Shown here piece after piece: positions 36,572 through 43,916 of a DNA stretch of 43,916 nucleotides. Source of the stretch: Methylotenera sp. GTDB lineage: Bacteria > Pseudomonadota > Gammaproteobacteria > Burkholderiales > Burkholderiaceae_C. The translations under genes were made by a program, and so were the position numbers. The stretch spans positions 1 to 43,916 of the forward strand of contig JAIPCJ010000017.1 in the NCBI GenBank assembly GCA_021738245.1, given 5' to 3'. Numbering within the stretch: position 1 is the first letter of the stretch; each line of letters begins with the position of its first letter. The notes below the pieces were generated by a model that saw only the letters and a program-made list of their open reading frames with translations, did not search any database and was not told the DNA's origin.

Positions 36572-36686
36572 GGCGGGCTCCATCTGGGTTGCGATGGTTG
36601 CCATGGTGTCGCGCCGGGCGGCCGGCGTCGAACCTGGCGCGACGATGCGCGAGATCCGGGGGCTGAACTGCGGCTGGCCGCGCCAG

Positions 36687-37094
36687 TCAGTGGGCCTTGG
36701 CCGCGGCGCCGGACTTGTCGGCCACCTTCTCGGCCACTTTCTCTGCGGCCTTGTCGCCCGCCTTCTCGGAGGTCTTGGCCGGTGCGGCAGCCTCTTCTTC
36801 GTCGGTCTTGGGCTTGGCGCCCGGCCGGGGCACGACCGGGGCGATGCCTTCGAGCTTGTTCTCGCGCATGTACTCGTCCATCTCCCGCCAGCCGGCGTAG
36901 ACGGCGGCCTTCTGGGCCTTGGGGTTGAGCACGTAGCAGTCCTCGATGGCGCGCATCGCATGCCGGCAGGCGCTGCCGATGGCCTTGCCGTCGGCCTCCT
37001 TGGCGGCGGCCACCTTGGCCGGGTCGTCGATGCCCAGCTGCTCGCAGGCCGACAGGGCTGCGAGCAGGGGCAGGGCAAGAAGAAGGCGCTTCAT
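36687..37094 (-). CDS. Small predicted lipoprotein, unknown function
   Basis: 135 residues. The leader MKRLLLALPLLAALSAC has a lipobox (LSAC, Cys17). The middle (20-75) contains two Cys (ACRHAMRAIEDC) that could form a disulfide. The tail (90-135) is low complexity, with Glu/Lys/Ala repeats (EKAGDKAAEKVAEKVADKSG). It is probably lipid-anchored on the periplasmic side. I do not recognise the family. It is upstream of the head-GIN gene and downstream of htpX (36-base gap), all on the minus strand. Confidence 0.8.
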   Translation of the reverse strand: MKRLLLALPLLAALSACEQLGIDDPAKVAAAKEADGKAIGSACRHAMRAIEDCYVLNPKAQKAAVYAGWREMDEYMRENKLEGIAPVVPRPGAKPKTDEEEAAAPAKTSEKAGDKAAEKVAEKVADKSGAAAKAH

Positions 37095-37130
37095 CGACTG
37101 AAGTATCGGCCGCGCCGGCGCGAACTTGAA

Positions 37131-37976
37131 TCAGCGCCGCACCATGGCCATCAGGCGCGCGATGCGCTCCTCGGTGGCCGGGTGGGTCGAGAACAGGCCG
37201 CGCAGCCCGCCACCAGACAGCGGGTTCATGATCATCATCTGCGCCGTCTCGGGGTGGGCCTCGGCCGGCGCCATCGGGATGCCCTGGGCATAGCGGTGGA
37301 TCTTGTCGAGCGCCGAAGCTAGGGCGGCCGGGTCGCCGGAGATCTCGGCACCGCCACGGTCGGCCTCGAACTCCCGGGCACGGCTGATGGCCATCTGGAT
37401 CAGGCTGGCTGCCAGCGGCGCCAGCAGCGCGACGGCAATGCCGGCGATCGGGTTGGTCGGGCGGCCATGCTCATCGCGCCCGCCGAAGAAGGCCGCGAAG
37501 TTGGCCAGCATCGAGATGGCACCGGCCATGGTCGCGCTGACGGTGCTGATCAAGATGTCACGGTGGGCGACGTGGGCCAGCTCGTGCGCCATCACGCCGC
37601 GCAGCTCACGCTCGGACAGCACGCGCAGGATGCCGGTGGTGGCAGCCACCGCTGCATGCTCCGGGTTGCGCCCGGTGGCGAAGGCATTGGGCGCGTCTTC
37701 GTCGATCAGGTAGACCTTGGGCATGGGCAGGCCGGCGCGCTGGGCCAGCTCGGCCACCATGCCGTAGAACTGCGGCGCCGAGCTCGCGTCCACCTCGCGG
37801 GCGTTGTACATCTTCAGCACCATGTCGGCGGAGAACCAGTAGCTGAAGAAGTTCATGCCGACGGCCACCAGCAGCGCGATCAGCATGCCGGTCTGGCCGC
37901 CGATCAACGCCCCGACGCCCATGAACAGCGCCGTGATGGCGGCCATCAGGATGGCGGTCTTCATCAGGTTGAACAT
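37131..37976 (-). CDS. htpX: Protease HtpX
   Basis: 281 residues. Two N-terminal transmembrane segments (about 5-25 and 30-50), then the zinc motif HELAH (about 130-134) in [12 protein letters not shown], two further TM segments (about 142-165 and 175-200), and the third ligand Glu in [14 protein letters not shown]. HtpX is a membrane-bound zinc metalloprotease that helps remove misfolded inner-membrane proteins under heat or envelope stress. The ATG at 37976 ([10 protein letters not shown]) matches the family start. It is downstream of fmt with a 58-base gap, a conserved order in betaproteobacteria. Confidence 0.96.
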   Translation of the reverse strand: MFNLMKTAILMAAITALFMGVGALIGGQTGMLIALLVAVGMNFFSYWFSADMVLKMYNAREVDASSAPQFYGMVAELAQRAGLPMPKVYLIDEDAPNAFATGRNPEHAAVAATTGILRVLSERELRGVMAHELAHVAHRDILISTVSATMAGAISMLANFAAFFGGRDEHGRPTNPIAGIAVALLAPLAASLIQMAISRAREFEADRGGAEISGDPAALASALDKIHRYAQGIPMAPAEAHPETAQMMIMNPLSGGGLRGLFSTHPATEERIARLMAMVRR

Positions 37977-38034
37977 CGCAGCAGGCCTCGGGTGGTGTTG
38001 ACGGCGTGGCAGATGGTGCCACGCCGCGTGGATT

Positions 38035-38967
38035 TCAAGCGTCGAAGCGCTCGCCCACGGCCATCGGCCGGGCCTGCAGGAAGGCGGCCGCCGGCCCGCG
38101 CTTGCCGCCGGCACGCTGCAGCTCGGTCAGGCGCAGGGCGCCCTCGCCACAGGCGACCACCGGCCCGGGGGCGATCACCTCGCCCGGCGCGCCCTGCGCG
38201 GCGGCCAGCTCAGCGCGCCAGACCTTGACGGCCTCGCCCGCCAGCGTGGCCACACCGCCGGGGAAGGGGTCGAAGGCGCGCAGGCGCCGCTCGATCTCGG
38301 CGGCAGGCTGGCGCCAGTCGATGCTGCTCTCGGCCTTCTCGATCTTGTGGGCGTAGGTGATGCCCTCGGCGGGCTGCGGCGTGCGAGTCAGCGTCGGCGC
38401 CTGCAGGGCCTCGACGATGAGCCGCCCGCCCAGGGCTGCCAGGCGGTCGTGCAGCACGGCGGTGGTGTCGTCCGGCCGGATGGCTTCACGGCCCACGAGC
38501 AGCATGTCGCCGGTGTCCAGACCGGCGTCCATCTGCATGATGGTGATGCCGGTTTCAGTGTCGCCCGCCTCGATGGCGCGATGGATGGGCGCCGCCCCGC
38601 GCCAGCGCGGCAGCAGGGAGGCGTGGATGTTCAGGCAGCCGCGCGTCGGGGTGTCGAGCACCCATTGCGGCAGGATGAGGCCGTAGGCGGCGACCACCAT
38701 CACATCCGCCTCGGCGGCCTGCAGGGCCTCGCGGGCCGCCGCGGCATCGGCGGCGTACTTGCCGTCGAGCTTGAGGCCTTGCGGCTGGGCGACCGGGATG
38801 CCGGCGGCCAGCGCGCGTTGTTTCACGGCCGAGGCCTGCAGCTTCATGCCGCGCCCGGCAGGGCGGTCGGGCTGGGTCAACACCAGCGGCACCGTGAAAC
38901 CGGCCGCCAGGATGGCATCCAGCGCGACTGCGGCGAACTCCGGCGTGCCGGCGAAGACAACTCTCAT
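38035..38967 (-). CDS. fmt: Methionyl-tRNA formyltransferase
   Basis: 310 residues, normal. It formylates Met-tRNAfMet using 10-formyl-tetrahydrofolate for translation initiation. The N-terminal Rossmann domain starts [12 protein letters not shown] and carries the active-site stretch [18 protein letters not shown] (Asn and His) and [11 protein letters not shown]. The C-terminal domain (about 205-305) binds the tRNA. The ATG at 38967 begins at the family start. It is 17 bases downstream of def, so the two form an operon. Confidence 0.97.
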   Translation of the reverse strand: MRVVFAGTPEFAAVALDAILAAGFTVPLVLTQPDRPAGRGMKLQASAVKQRALAAGIPVAQPQGLKLDGKYAADAAAAREALQAAEADVMVVAAYGLILPQWVLDTPTRGCLNIHASLLPRWRGAAPIHRAIEAGDTETGITIMQMDAGLDTGDMLLVGREAIRPDDTTAVLHDRLAALGGRLIVEALQAPTLTRTPQPAEGITYAHKIEKAESSIDWRQPAAEIERRLRAFDPFPGGVATLAGEAVKVWRAELAAAQGAPGEVIAPGPVVACGEGALRLTELQRAGGKRGPAAAFLQARPMAVGERFDA

Positions 38968-38984
38968 GCGCGGGCCCTGCCAGC

Positions 38985-39521
38985 TCAGAAGTGCTGCTGG
39001 CGCTTCTTGGCCTCGGCCTCTTCCTCGCGCGTCTTCTTGACCATCTTGGTCTTGATGCGGTCGCGCTTGAGGGGGCTCAGGTACTCGACGAAGACCTTGC
39101 CCATCAGGTGGTCCATCTCGTGCTGCACGCACACGGCCAGCAGGCCGTCGGCGTCGAACTCGTAAACCTCGCCGTCGCGGTTGGTGGCGCGCACCGTGAC
39201 CTCGGCGTGGCGCGGCACCTTGTCATAGATCTGAGGGACGGACAGACACCCCTCCTCTCCCTCGACCATGCGCTCGCTGACCTTGACCAGCTCCGGGTTG
39301 ATCAGCACGCGCGGGGTGTCGCGCTCCTGCGAGGTGTCGATGACGATGACGCGCTCATGCACATCCACCTGCGTGGCGGCCAGGCCGACGCCATCGGCCG
39401 CGTACATGGTTTCGAGCATGTCGTCGACGAGTCGGCGGATGCGCTCGTCGACCGCCGCCACGGGCTTGGCAACGGTGTGAAGACGCGGGTCGGGGAAGCG
39501 AAGGATGTGCAGTTGTGCCAT
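38985..39521 (-). CDS. def: Peptide deformylase
   Basis: 178 residues. It removes the formyl group from new proteins. The three motifs are present: GVGLAATQ (about 45-52), EGCLSVP (Cys ligand, about 90-96) and HEMDH (two His ligands, about 134-138). The ATG at 39521 gives [14 protein letters not shown], the standard start; the open frame upstream is not homologous. It is the first gene of def-fmt and divergent from the LysM gene across 127 bases that must hold both promoters. Confidence 0.97.
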   Translation of the reverse strand: MAQLHILRFPDPRLHTVAKPVAAVDERIRRLVDDMLETMYAADGVGLAATQVDVHERVIVIDTSQERDTPRVLINPELVKVSERMVEGEEGCLSVPQIYDKVPRHAEVTVRATNRDGEVYEFDADGLLAVCVQHEMDHLMGKVFVEYLSPLKRDRIKTKMVKKTREEEAEAKKRQQHF

Positions 39522-39648
39522 GGAATGTGGGGCTCGGGCCACGCCGGGCGCTTTGTAAGCACTCGCAAGCGCGTTCAAGCCCGGTTGAATGCGGGCAGAA
39601 TCACCCGGATTTTCGCCGATCCGGCAATCCCCTCGGAGACCGCTCCCG

Positions 39649-40809
39649 ATGCCCGCTGCCCGTCCTGCCCACTTTTCCGTCCTTGCGGCCTGCCTGGCCC
39701 TCGCTACGGCTTCGGCCTGGGCCCAGACCAGCCAGTTGCCCATCACGCCCGAACAGCGCCGTGTGGCCGATCAGGTCGCCGCCGCTGGCGTGCCCCTGTC
39801 TGAACTGGCGCCGAACGCCCCCGACCAGCACGTCGTGAAGGCGGGCGACACCCTGTGGGACATCTCGCAGATCTTCCTGAAGAGCCCGTGGCGCTGGCCC
39901 GAGCTCTGGGGCATGAACCGCGACCAGATCCGCAACCCCCACCTGATCTACCCCGGCCAGGTGCTGCTGCTGGTCAAGAGCGGCGGCCGCGCCCGGCTGG
40001 AGCTGGCCCAGGGCGTGGGCGGCGGCGCAGGCGGTGCCGTCAAGCTGAGCCCGCGCATGCGCATCACCTCGCTGGACGCCAACCCCATCGCCAGCATCCC
40101 GCTGAACCTGATCCAGCCCTTCCTGACCGAAGCGGTTGTCTTCGACACCGACAAGCTCGCCACCGCACCGCGCATCGTCGCAACGGAAGAAGGGCATGTG
40201 GTGCTGGGTCAAGGCGGCAAGGCCTACGCGCGCGGGGACTTCAACAACGCGGTGGACTTCCGCATCTTTCGCACCGCCCGCGAGCTGCGCGATCCGACCA
40301 CCAAGGAAATCCTGGGCTACGAAGCGCCCTACGTCGGCACCGCCGAGCTGACGCGCGCGGCCGACACCCGCCCGGGCCCGGACGGCAAGCCCGAATCCAT
40401 TCCCGCCACGATCAAGGTCAACCTCGCCCGCCTGGAAGTCGGCGTGGGTGATCGCCTGGCGCCCGCGCCCGCGCGCGACCTGGACCGCTACGTGCCCCAC
40501 GCGCCGGAGCAGCCGGTCGCGGGTCAAATCGCGGCGGTCTACGGCGAGGCGCTCAATGCCGGCCAGAACCAGATCGTGGTGCTGAACCGCGGCAAGCGCG
40601 ACAAGCTGGAGCGCGGCCACGTGCTGGCCCTGTGGCGCGACGGCCTGCGCACGGTCGACAAGACCGGCGCACGCCCCGAGACCATCAAGCTGCCGGACGA
40701 GCGCCACGGCGTGCTGTTCGTGTTCGAGGTCTATGAGCGCGTGTCCTACGCCCTCATCATTTCCGTCAAGGACCCCGTCACCGTCGGCGACCGCTTCACG
40801 CAGCCTTGA
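39649..40809 (+). CDS. Exported LysM-domain protein
   Basis: 386 residues. A signal peptide ([25 protein letters not shown]) is followed by a LysM domain (about 60-110): [18 protein letters not shown] and [13 protein letters not shown]. The remaining 270 residues are a beta-rich region seen in betaproteobacterial LysM proteins encoded next to dprA. LysM binds peptidoglycan, so it is probably periplasmic and attached to the cell wall. The ATG at 39649 is chosen because the signal peptide starts there. Its stop overlaps the TTG of dprA (TTGA), so dprA is translationally coupled. Confidence 0.92.
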   Translation: MPAARPAHFSVLAACLALATASAWAQTSQLPITPEQRRVADQVAAAGVPLSELAPNAPDQHVVKAGDTLWDISQIFLKSPWRWPELWGMNRDQIRNPHLIYPGQVLLLVKSGGRARLELAQGVGGGAGGAVKLSPRMRITSLDANPIASIPLNLIQPFLTEAVVFDTDKLATAPRIVATEEGHVVLGQGGKAYARGDFNNAVDFRIFRTARELRDPTTKEILGYEAPYVGTAELTRAADTRPGPDGKPESIPATIKVNLARLEVGVGDRLAPAPARDLDRYVPHAPEQPVAGQIAAVYGEALNAGQNQIVVLNRGKRDKLERGHVLALWRDGLRTVDKTGARPETIKLPDERHGVLFVFEVYERVSYALIISVKDPVTVGDRFTQP

Positions 40810-41909
40810 AGTTCGACACGGCCGAGCTGGCCGCCTGGCTGCGGCTGACCGAATGCGTCGGCCCCGGCGCCGCCCGGCGGCTGCTGGCCATGGCGGGCAG
40901 CGCCCCGGCCGTGTTCGAGCTGCCTGCGGCTGCGCTGGATCAGGCCCTGCCGCCCAAACAGCGCCAGGCCTTCAGCCAGCCGCCGGATCATCTGCCCGAG
41001 TTGATCGCCCGCGCCGAGGCCTGGCTCGCCGAGCCCGGGCACGAGCTGATGATGCTGGGCGACGCGGACTACCCCGCCCGGCTGCTGGCCACGGCCGACC
41101 CACCCCTGCTGCTGTGGTTGCACGGTGACCGTGGGCTGCTTTCCACGCCGTCGCTGGCCATCGTCGGCAGCCGCAGCCCCACCCCACAGGGCTAAGACAA
41201 CGCCCGCGCATTTGCGCAGGCGCTGGCGCGGGCCGGCTACACCATCGTCTCCGGCCTGGCCCTGGGCGTGGACGCCGCCGCCCACGAAGGCGCCCTGGAT
41301 GTCGGCGGCGCCACGGTCGCCGTCGTCGGCACCGGGCTGGATCTGGTCTACCCCAAACGCAATGAGAAGCTCGCGGCACGGCTGCTGGCCGGCGGCGGCT
41401 TGCTGGTGAGCGAATACTCGCTGGGCACGCCGGTGATGCAGGCCAACTTCCCGCGCCGCAACCGCATCATCGCGGGGCTGAGCCAAGGTTGCCTGGTGGT
41501 GGAGGCGGCGCTGCAGTCGGGGTCGCTGATCACGGCCCGGCTGGCGGTGGAGGCCGGGCGCGAGGTGTTCGCCATTCCGGGCTCCATCCATTCACCCCAG
41601 GCGCGCGGCTGCCATGCGCTGATCCGGCAGGGCGCCAAGCTGGTCGAGTCGGCCGAAGACGTGCTGGAGGAGCTGCCGCCCCTGGGCGCGGCACTGCGCC
41701 AGGCCGCCCCGGCCGCCCCCGAAGAAACACCCCACGAGCAGCAGGCGCTGCTCGATGCGATGGGGTTCGACCCAGTCAGCCTGGACGCCCTGATGGCCCG
41801 CTGTGGCTGGCCGGCGGCCGAGCTGCAGGCGGCTCTGCTGGCGCTGGAGCTGGACGGGCAGGTGGCCCGGCTGGCGGGTCAGCTGTTCCAGCGGCGCGTG
41901 GCGGGATAG
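40806..41909 (+). pseudogene. dprA: DNA-processing protein DprA, interrupted by an in-frame TAA
   Basis: The frame encodes a 367-residue DprA if one stop codon is ignored. A TTG start overlaps the LysM stop. Residues 1-129 hold the N-terminal SAM-like region and the start of the Rossmann fold, ending IVGSRSPTPQG. Codon 130 (41193-41195) is TAA, and the same frame continues DNARAFAQAL, SGLALGVDAAAHEGAL, VVGTGLDLVYP, VSEYSLGTP and FPRRNRIIAGL to the C-terminal winged-helix domain. Homologues often have GLDNARAFA or GEDNARAFA here, so one substitution (for example GAA to TAA) would explain it. The break lies inside the RecA/ssDNA-binding core, so neither half should work. DprA loads RecA on incoming DNA in transformation. 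A sequencing error is possible. Confidence 0.88.
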
Positions 41910-41995
41910 CGAGCTTAACCCCGGATATCAGAGCCCGATCCGAGGGGTTATTCGCGTCTGGGGCGCTTCAAACCCTCGGCTATCATCCCCTCACG

Positions 41996-42448
41996 ATGTT
42001 CGATGTCCTGGTTTATCTCTACGAGACCTACTGGCGTCCGGACGCCTGCCCCGACCACGCGCAACTCGCGCGCAAGCTGACGGCGGTGGGCTTCGAGAAC
42101 GACGAGATCCAGGAGGCCCTGAACTGGCTCGACGGACTGGCCGCGGCCGGCGAGTCCTACCAGGGAGAGCAAAGCGCTCACGCGATGCGGGTGTACTCGG
42201 CCGCCGAGATCGAGCACCTGGGCGAGCCGTCCATCGGCTTCATCAGTTTCCTCGAGTCCGCCGGTGTGCTGCCCGGCCCGATGCGCGAAATGGTCATCGA
42301 CCGCGCGATGGCCATCCCCGGCGCCCCCATGGACCTCGAAGACCTGAAGATCATCGTGCTGATGGTGTTCTGGTGCCTGGGCGAAGAGCCCGACGCCCTC
42401 ATCCTCGACGAACTCTTCGTCGCCCCGGAAGACCGGCTGATCCACTGA
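41996..42448 (+). CDS. smg: Smg family protein (DUF494)
   Basis: 150 residues, acidic and helical, no signal. The DUF494 pattern is clear: MFDVLVYLYETYW at the start, VGFENDEIQEALNWLDGL, SIGFISFLESAGVLPGPMREMVIDRAM, and C-terminal LKIIVLMVFWCLGEEPDALILDELF. Function is unknown. It is conserved next to dprA, def and fmt in many beta- and gammaproteobacteria. The ATG at 41996 matches the family start. It lies 86 bases after the dprA stop and is followed by a strong hairpin. Confidence 0.95.
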   Translation: MFDVLVYLYETYWRPDACPDHAQLARKLTAVGFENDEIQEALNWLDGLAAAGESYQGEQSAHAMRVYSAAEIEHLGEPSIGFISFLESAGVLPGPMREMVIDRAMAIPGAPMDLEDLKIIVLMVFWCLGEEPDALILDELFVAPEDRLIH

Positions 42449-42465
42449 ACCTGCCTCCCAACGAC

Positions 42466-42487
42466 AACGGCGCCCACGGGCGCCGTT
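42466..42487. terminator. Bidirectional terminator between smg and the DUF1631 gene
   Basis: AACGGCGCCC-AC-GGGCGCCGTT is a 9-10-bp GC-rich stem followed by TTGTCATTT on the plus strand. It lies 17 bases after the smg stop and just before the stop of the convergent DUF1631 gene, so it can serve both. Confidence 0.75.
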
Positions 42488-42489
42488 TG

Positions 42490-43916
42490 TCATTTCAGGA
42501 GTTGGTCCGGATCGGCATCCAGCTTGGCCAGCGCCTTGCGCGTGGCCTGCACGGTCAGGGCTTCGTCCTGGGCCGGCAGCAGCAGGCCGGCCTGCAGGAA
42601 AGCGGCCATGCGGTTCAGCGAGAACAGCACGCCCCGGCCCTTGGGCGTCACGAACAGCGCCAGCTGCTTGCGCAGGCCGCGCCAGGCGAGCTGCACCTGC
42701 TCGTTGCGGCCGCGGTAATCGAGCATGAACCAGCCGCCGACCTGCAGCTCGCGGGCCCAGGCCACCATGGCCGGCGTCGGCGCCGAGCCGCCCTCGGCCA
42801 CGACCTCCATGCCCTCGGACTCGTGGCCGGACAGGTCGCGCACCAGCATCTCGTCGACATGGCTCTCGCCTTCGATATCCTCGGGCAGCATGGCCTCCAG
42901 CGTCTCGAGCTGGTCCATCAGCTCGTCCAGACGCTCGCGCGGGATGGCTGCCGTCTTGGCCGTGAAGGCAGCGGCCAGCGCGTTGTTCAGCTGGCGCACA
43001 TGCTCGTCCTGCTTGTCGACGGGCAGGCCGGCGTGGCTCATGCCGTCGCGCAGGGTCTTGAGCAGCGGCGGCAGGCGGCGGATCACTTCGGCCCTCTCCT
43101 CACGCGAGGCTTTGGAGCTGGCTGACCAGATCAGGTCTGCCGCCGCGCGCTTCATGGTCTTGGTGACGTCCGCCTGGGCGCCCGCGCGCACCGCGGTCAC
43201 CGCCAGCACGTCGGCCCACACGTGGAACAGGAAATCGCGCACGCCGTCCTGCACCGGCACCTCGGACAGCATCTTGCGCAGCTCGATGGTGTATTGGATG
43301 GCCAGCGTCTCGCGCTGCTCCACCTGCTGGGCCAGTGACACCCCGCGCTTGGACGCCTGGTTCTCGTTCTCGAAATAGTGGTCGAGGAACTTCTCGAACT
43401 CGGTCAGCACCGTCGAGAACACGCGGCGGCCGGTGTCGGGGTAGGCCTCGACCACCTGCACCACGCGCTTGATCTCGCGCTCCAGCGCATCATTGCTGGC
43501 CCGCTCGGAACCCGGGCTGCCGCCCTGGGCCGTGTTGAAGCCCATCACGCAGGCGCCCATGCGGTCGATGAGGCGGCGCGCCGGGTGGTCGGCGGCGGCA
43601 AAGAAGTCGGGCTCACTGACCGCCACTCGCAGCACCGGCATCTGCAACCGGGCGAACCACACCCGCACCGTGGCCGGGATGCGCTCCTCGGTCAGGATGC
43701 TCTGGAACATCATCGCGACGATCTCGATGGTCGCGCGCTCGGCCGGGTTGTTGGCCGCCTGCTTCAGAACCTGCTTGAAAGCCTGGTTGCGGGCGCCGAT
43801 CTCCTCCAGCGCCCGCGGGGCGCTCGCTGCCCCGGCACCGCTGGAATCAGCCCCGCCGGTCGGGCGGCGCTGAAGTGACTCCTGCGCATGCTTGATCGCA
43901 CCGAGCAATCGGGGCG
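42490..43916 (-). CDS. DUF1631 family protein, 5' part outside window
   Basis: At least 475 residues; the frame is open to the right edge, so the N-terminal part is missing (full family members are about 700-800 residues). The apparent start at 43908 is an internal TTG. The visible part is soluble and helical and matches the DUF1631 C-terminal section: RVWFARLQMPVLRVAVSEPDFF, DHPARRLIDRMG, VEAYPDTGRRVF, WADVLAVTAVRAG and C-terminal WFMLDYRGRNEQVQLAWRG then FVTPKGRGVLFSLNRMA, a PilZ-like end. Function is unknown; a cyclic di-GMP link is only suggested by that end. It is convergent with smg. Confidence 0.85.
   Translation of the reverse strand, partial: PRLLGAIKHAQESLQRRPTGGADSSGAGAASAPRALEEIGARNQAFKQVLKQAANNPAERATIEIVAMMFQSILTEERIPATVRVWFARLQMPVLRVAVSEPDFFAAADHPARRLIDRMGACVMGFNTAQGGSPGSERASNDALEREIKRVVQVVEAYPDTGRRVFSTVLTEFEKFLDHYFENENQASKRGVSLAQQVEQRETLAIQYTIELRKMLSEVPVQDGVRDFLFHVWADVLAVTAVRAGAQADVTKTMKRAAADLIWSASSKASREERAEVIRRLPPLLKTLRDGMSHAGLPVDKQDEHVRQLNNALAAAFTAKTAAIPRERLDELMDQLETLEAMLPEDIEGESHVDEMLVRDLSGHESEGMEVVAEGGSAPTPAMVAWARELQVGGWFMLDYRGRNEQVQLAWRGLRKQLALFVTPKGRGVLFSLNRMAAFLQAGLLLPAQDEALTVQATRKALAKLDADPDQLLK

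Noticed and set aside
39522-39648. Promoter pair in the def-LysM gap (TTCAAG...CAGAAT)
   Set aside because: The hexamers match the consensus too poorly (3/6 and 4/6) and several equal candidates exist in the gap, so I do not list one.
41193-41195. Programmed recoding of the dprA stop codon
   Set aside because: The codon is TAA, which is not used for selenocysteine or pyrrolysine, and I see no obvious slippery sequence or stem nearby. A simple nonsense mutation or read error is more likely.
41268-41909. Separate short gene starting at the GTG at 41268
   Set aside because: It is the C-terminal part of DprA in the same frame as the upstream part. It lacks the GSR motif, so it is better described as the remainder of an interrupted gene.

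Overview
The window is about 44 kb of GC-rich chromosomal DNA with very tight gene packing. No stretch longer than about 160 bases lacks a gene. I see no tRNA, rRNA, insertion sequence, phage gene or CRISPR array. Gene content and order point to a betaproteobacterium of the order Burkholderiales, most likely the Rubrivivax/Leptothrix/Ideonella group: def-fmt-htpX divergent from a LysM gene, dprA and smg; a paired cyanophycin synthetase locus; a PPi-type phosphofructokinase; and one intergenic GC-rich repeat of a type I recall from this order. The genus is inference.

Layout. 1-5.6 kb: a 5'-truncated unknown gene, a glutathione S-transferase, an exported YciI-like protein, and an hscC-type Hsp70 followed by a membrane-bound J-like protein. 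5.6-11.5 kb (minus): PPi-type 6-phosphofructokinase, a REC-DUF3369-GGDEF-EAL response regulator, and the radical-SAM protein YgiQ. 11.5-12.8 kb: a cold-shock protein and a divergent bfd/bfr iron-storage pair with a good Fur box between them. 12.8-20.5 kb: the cyanophycin locus. An ABC exporter and a DUF1854 protein (minus) lie divergent from two tandem cyanophycin-synthetase genes (plus), the first of which has lost its Mur-ligase P-loop and C-terminal domain.

20.5-23 kb: a periplasmic solute-binding protein, then an exported truncated haemoglobin overlapping a metallo-beta-lactamase-fold hydrolase. 23-26.3 kb: an ArnT-like membrane glycosyltransferase convergent with a ChbG/YdjC-type deacetylase and an ArnC/DPM-like glycosyltransferase. 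This set matches the logic of known lipid A hexosamine-modification pathways. 26.3-34.7 kb: central carbon metabolism (pyruvate kinase, malic enzyme MaeB, phosphoglycerate kinase) mixed with a GNAT acetyltransferase, an EamA transporter and an M48 peptidase. 34.7-37.1 kb: azlCD, a head-GIN (DUF2807) exported protein and a small lipoprotein. 37.1-42.5 kb: htpX, fmt, def, then divergently a LysM protein, a dprA gene broken by one in-frame TAA, and smg. The window closes with a DUF1631 gene running off the right edge.

The most interesting items are the cyanophycin/ABC-exporter locus with its catalytically reduced CphA paralogue, the probable lipid A amino-sugar modification set with a structured leader, the HscC/membrane J-like pair whose HPD motif reads RPD, the nonsense-interrupted dprA, and the Fur-boxed bfd/bfr intergenic region.
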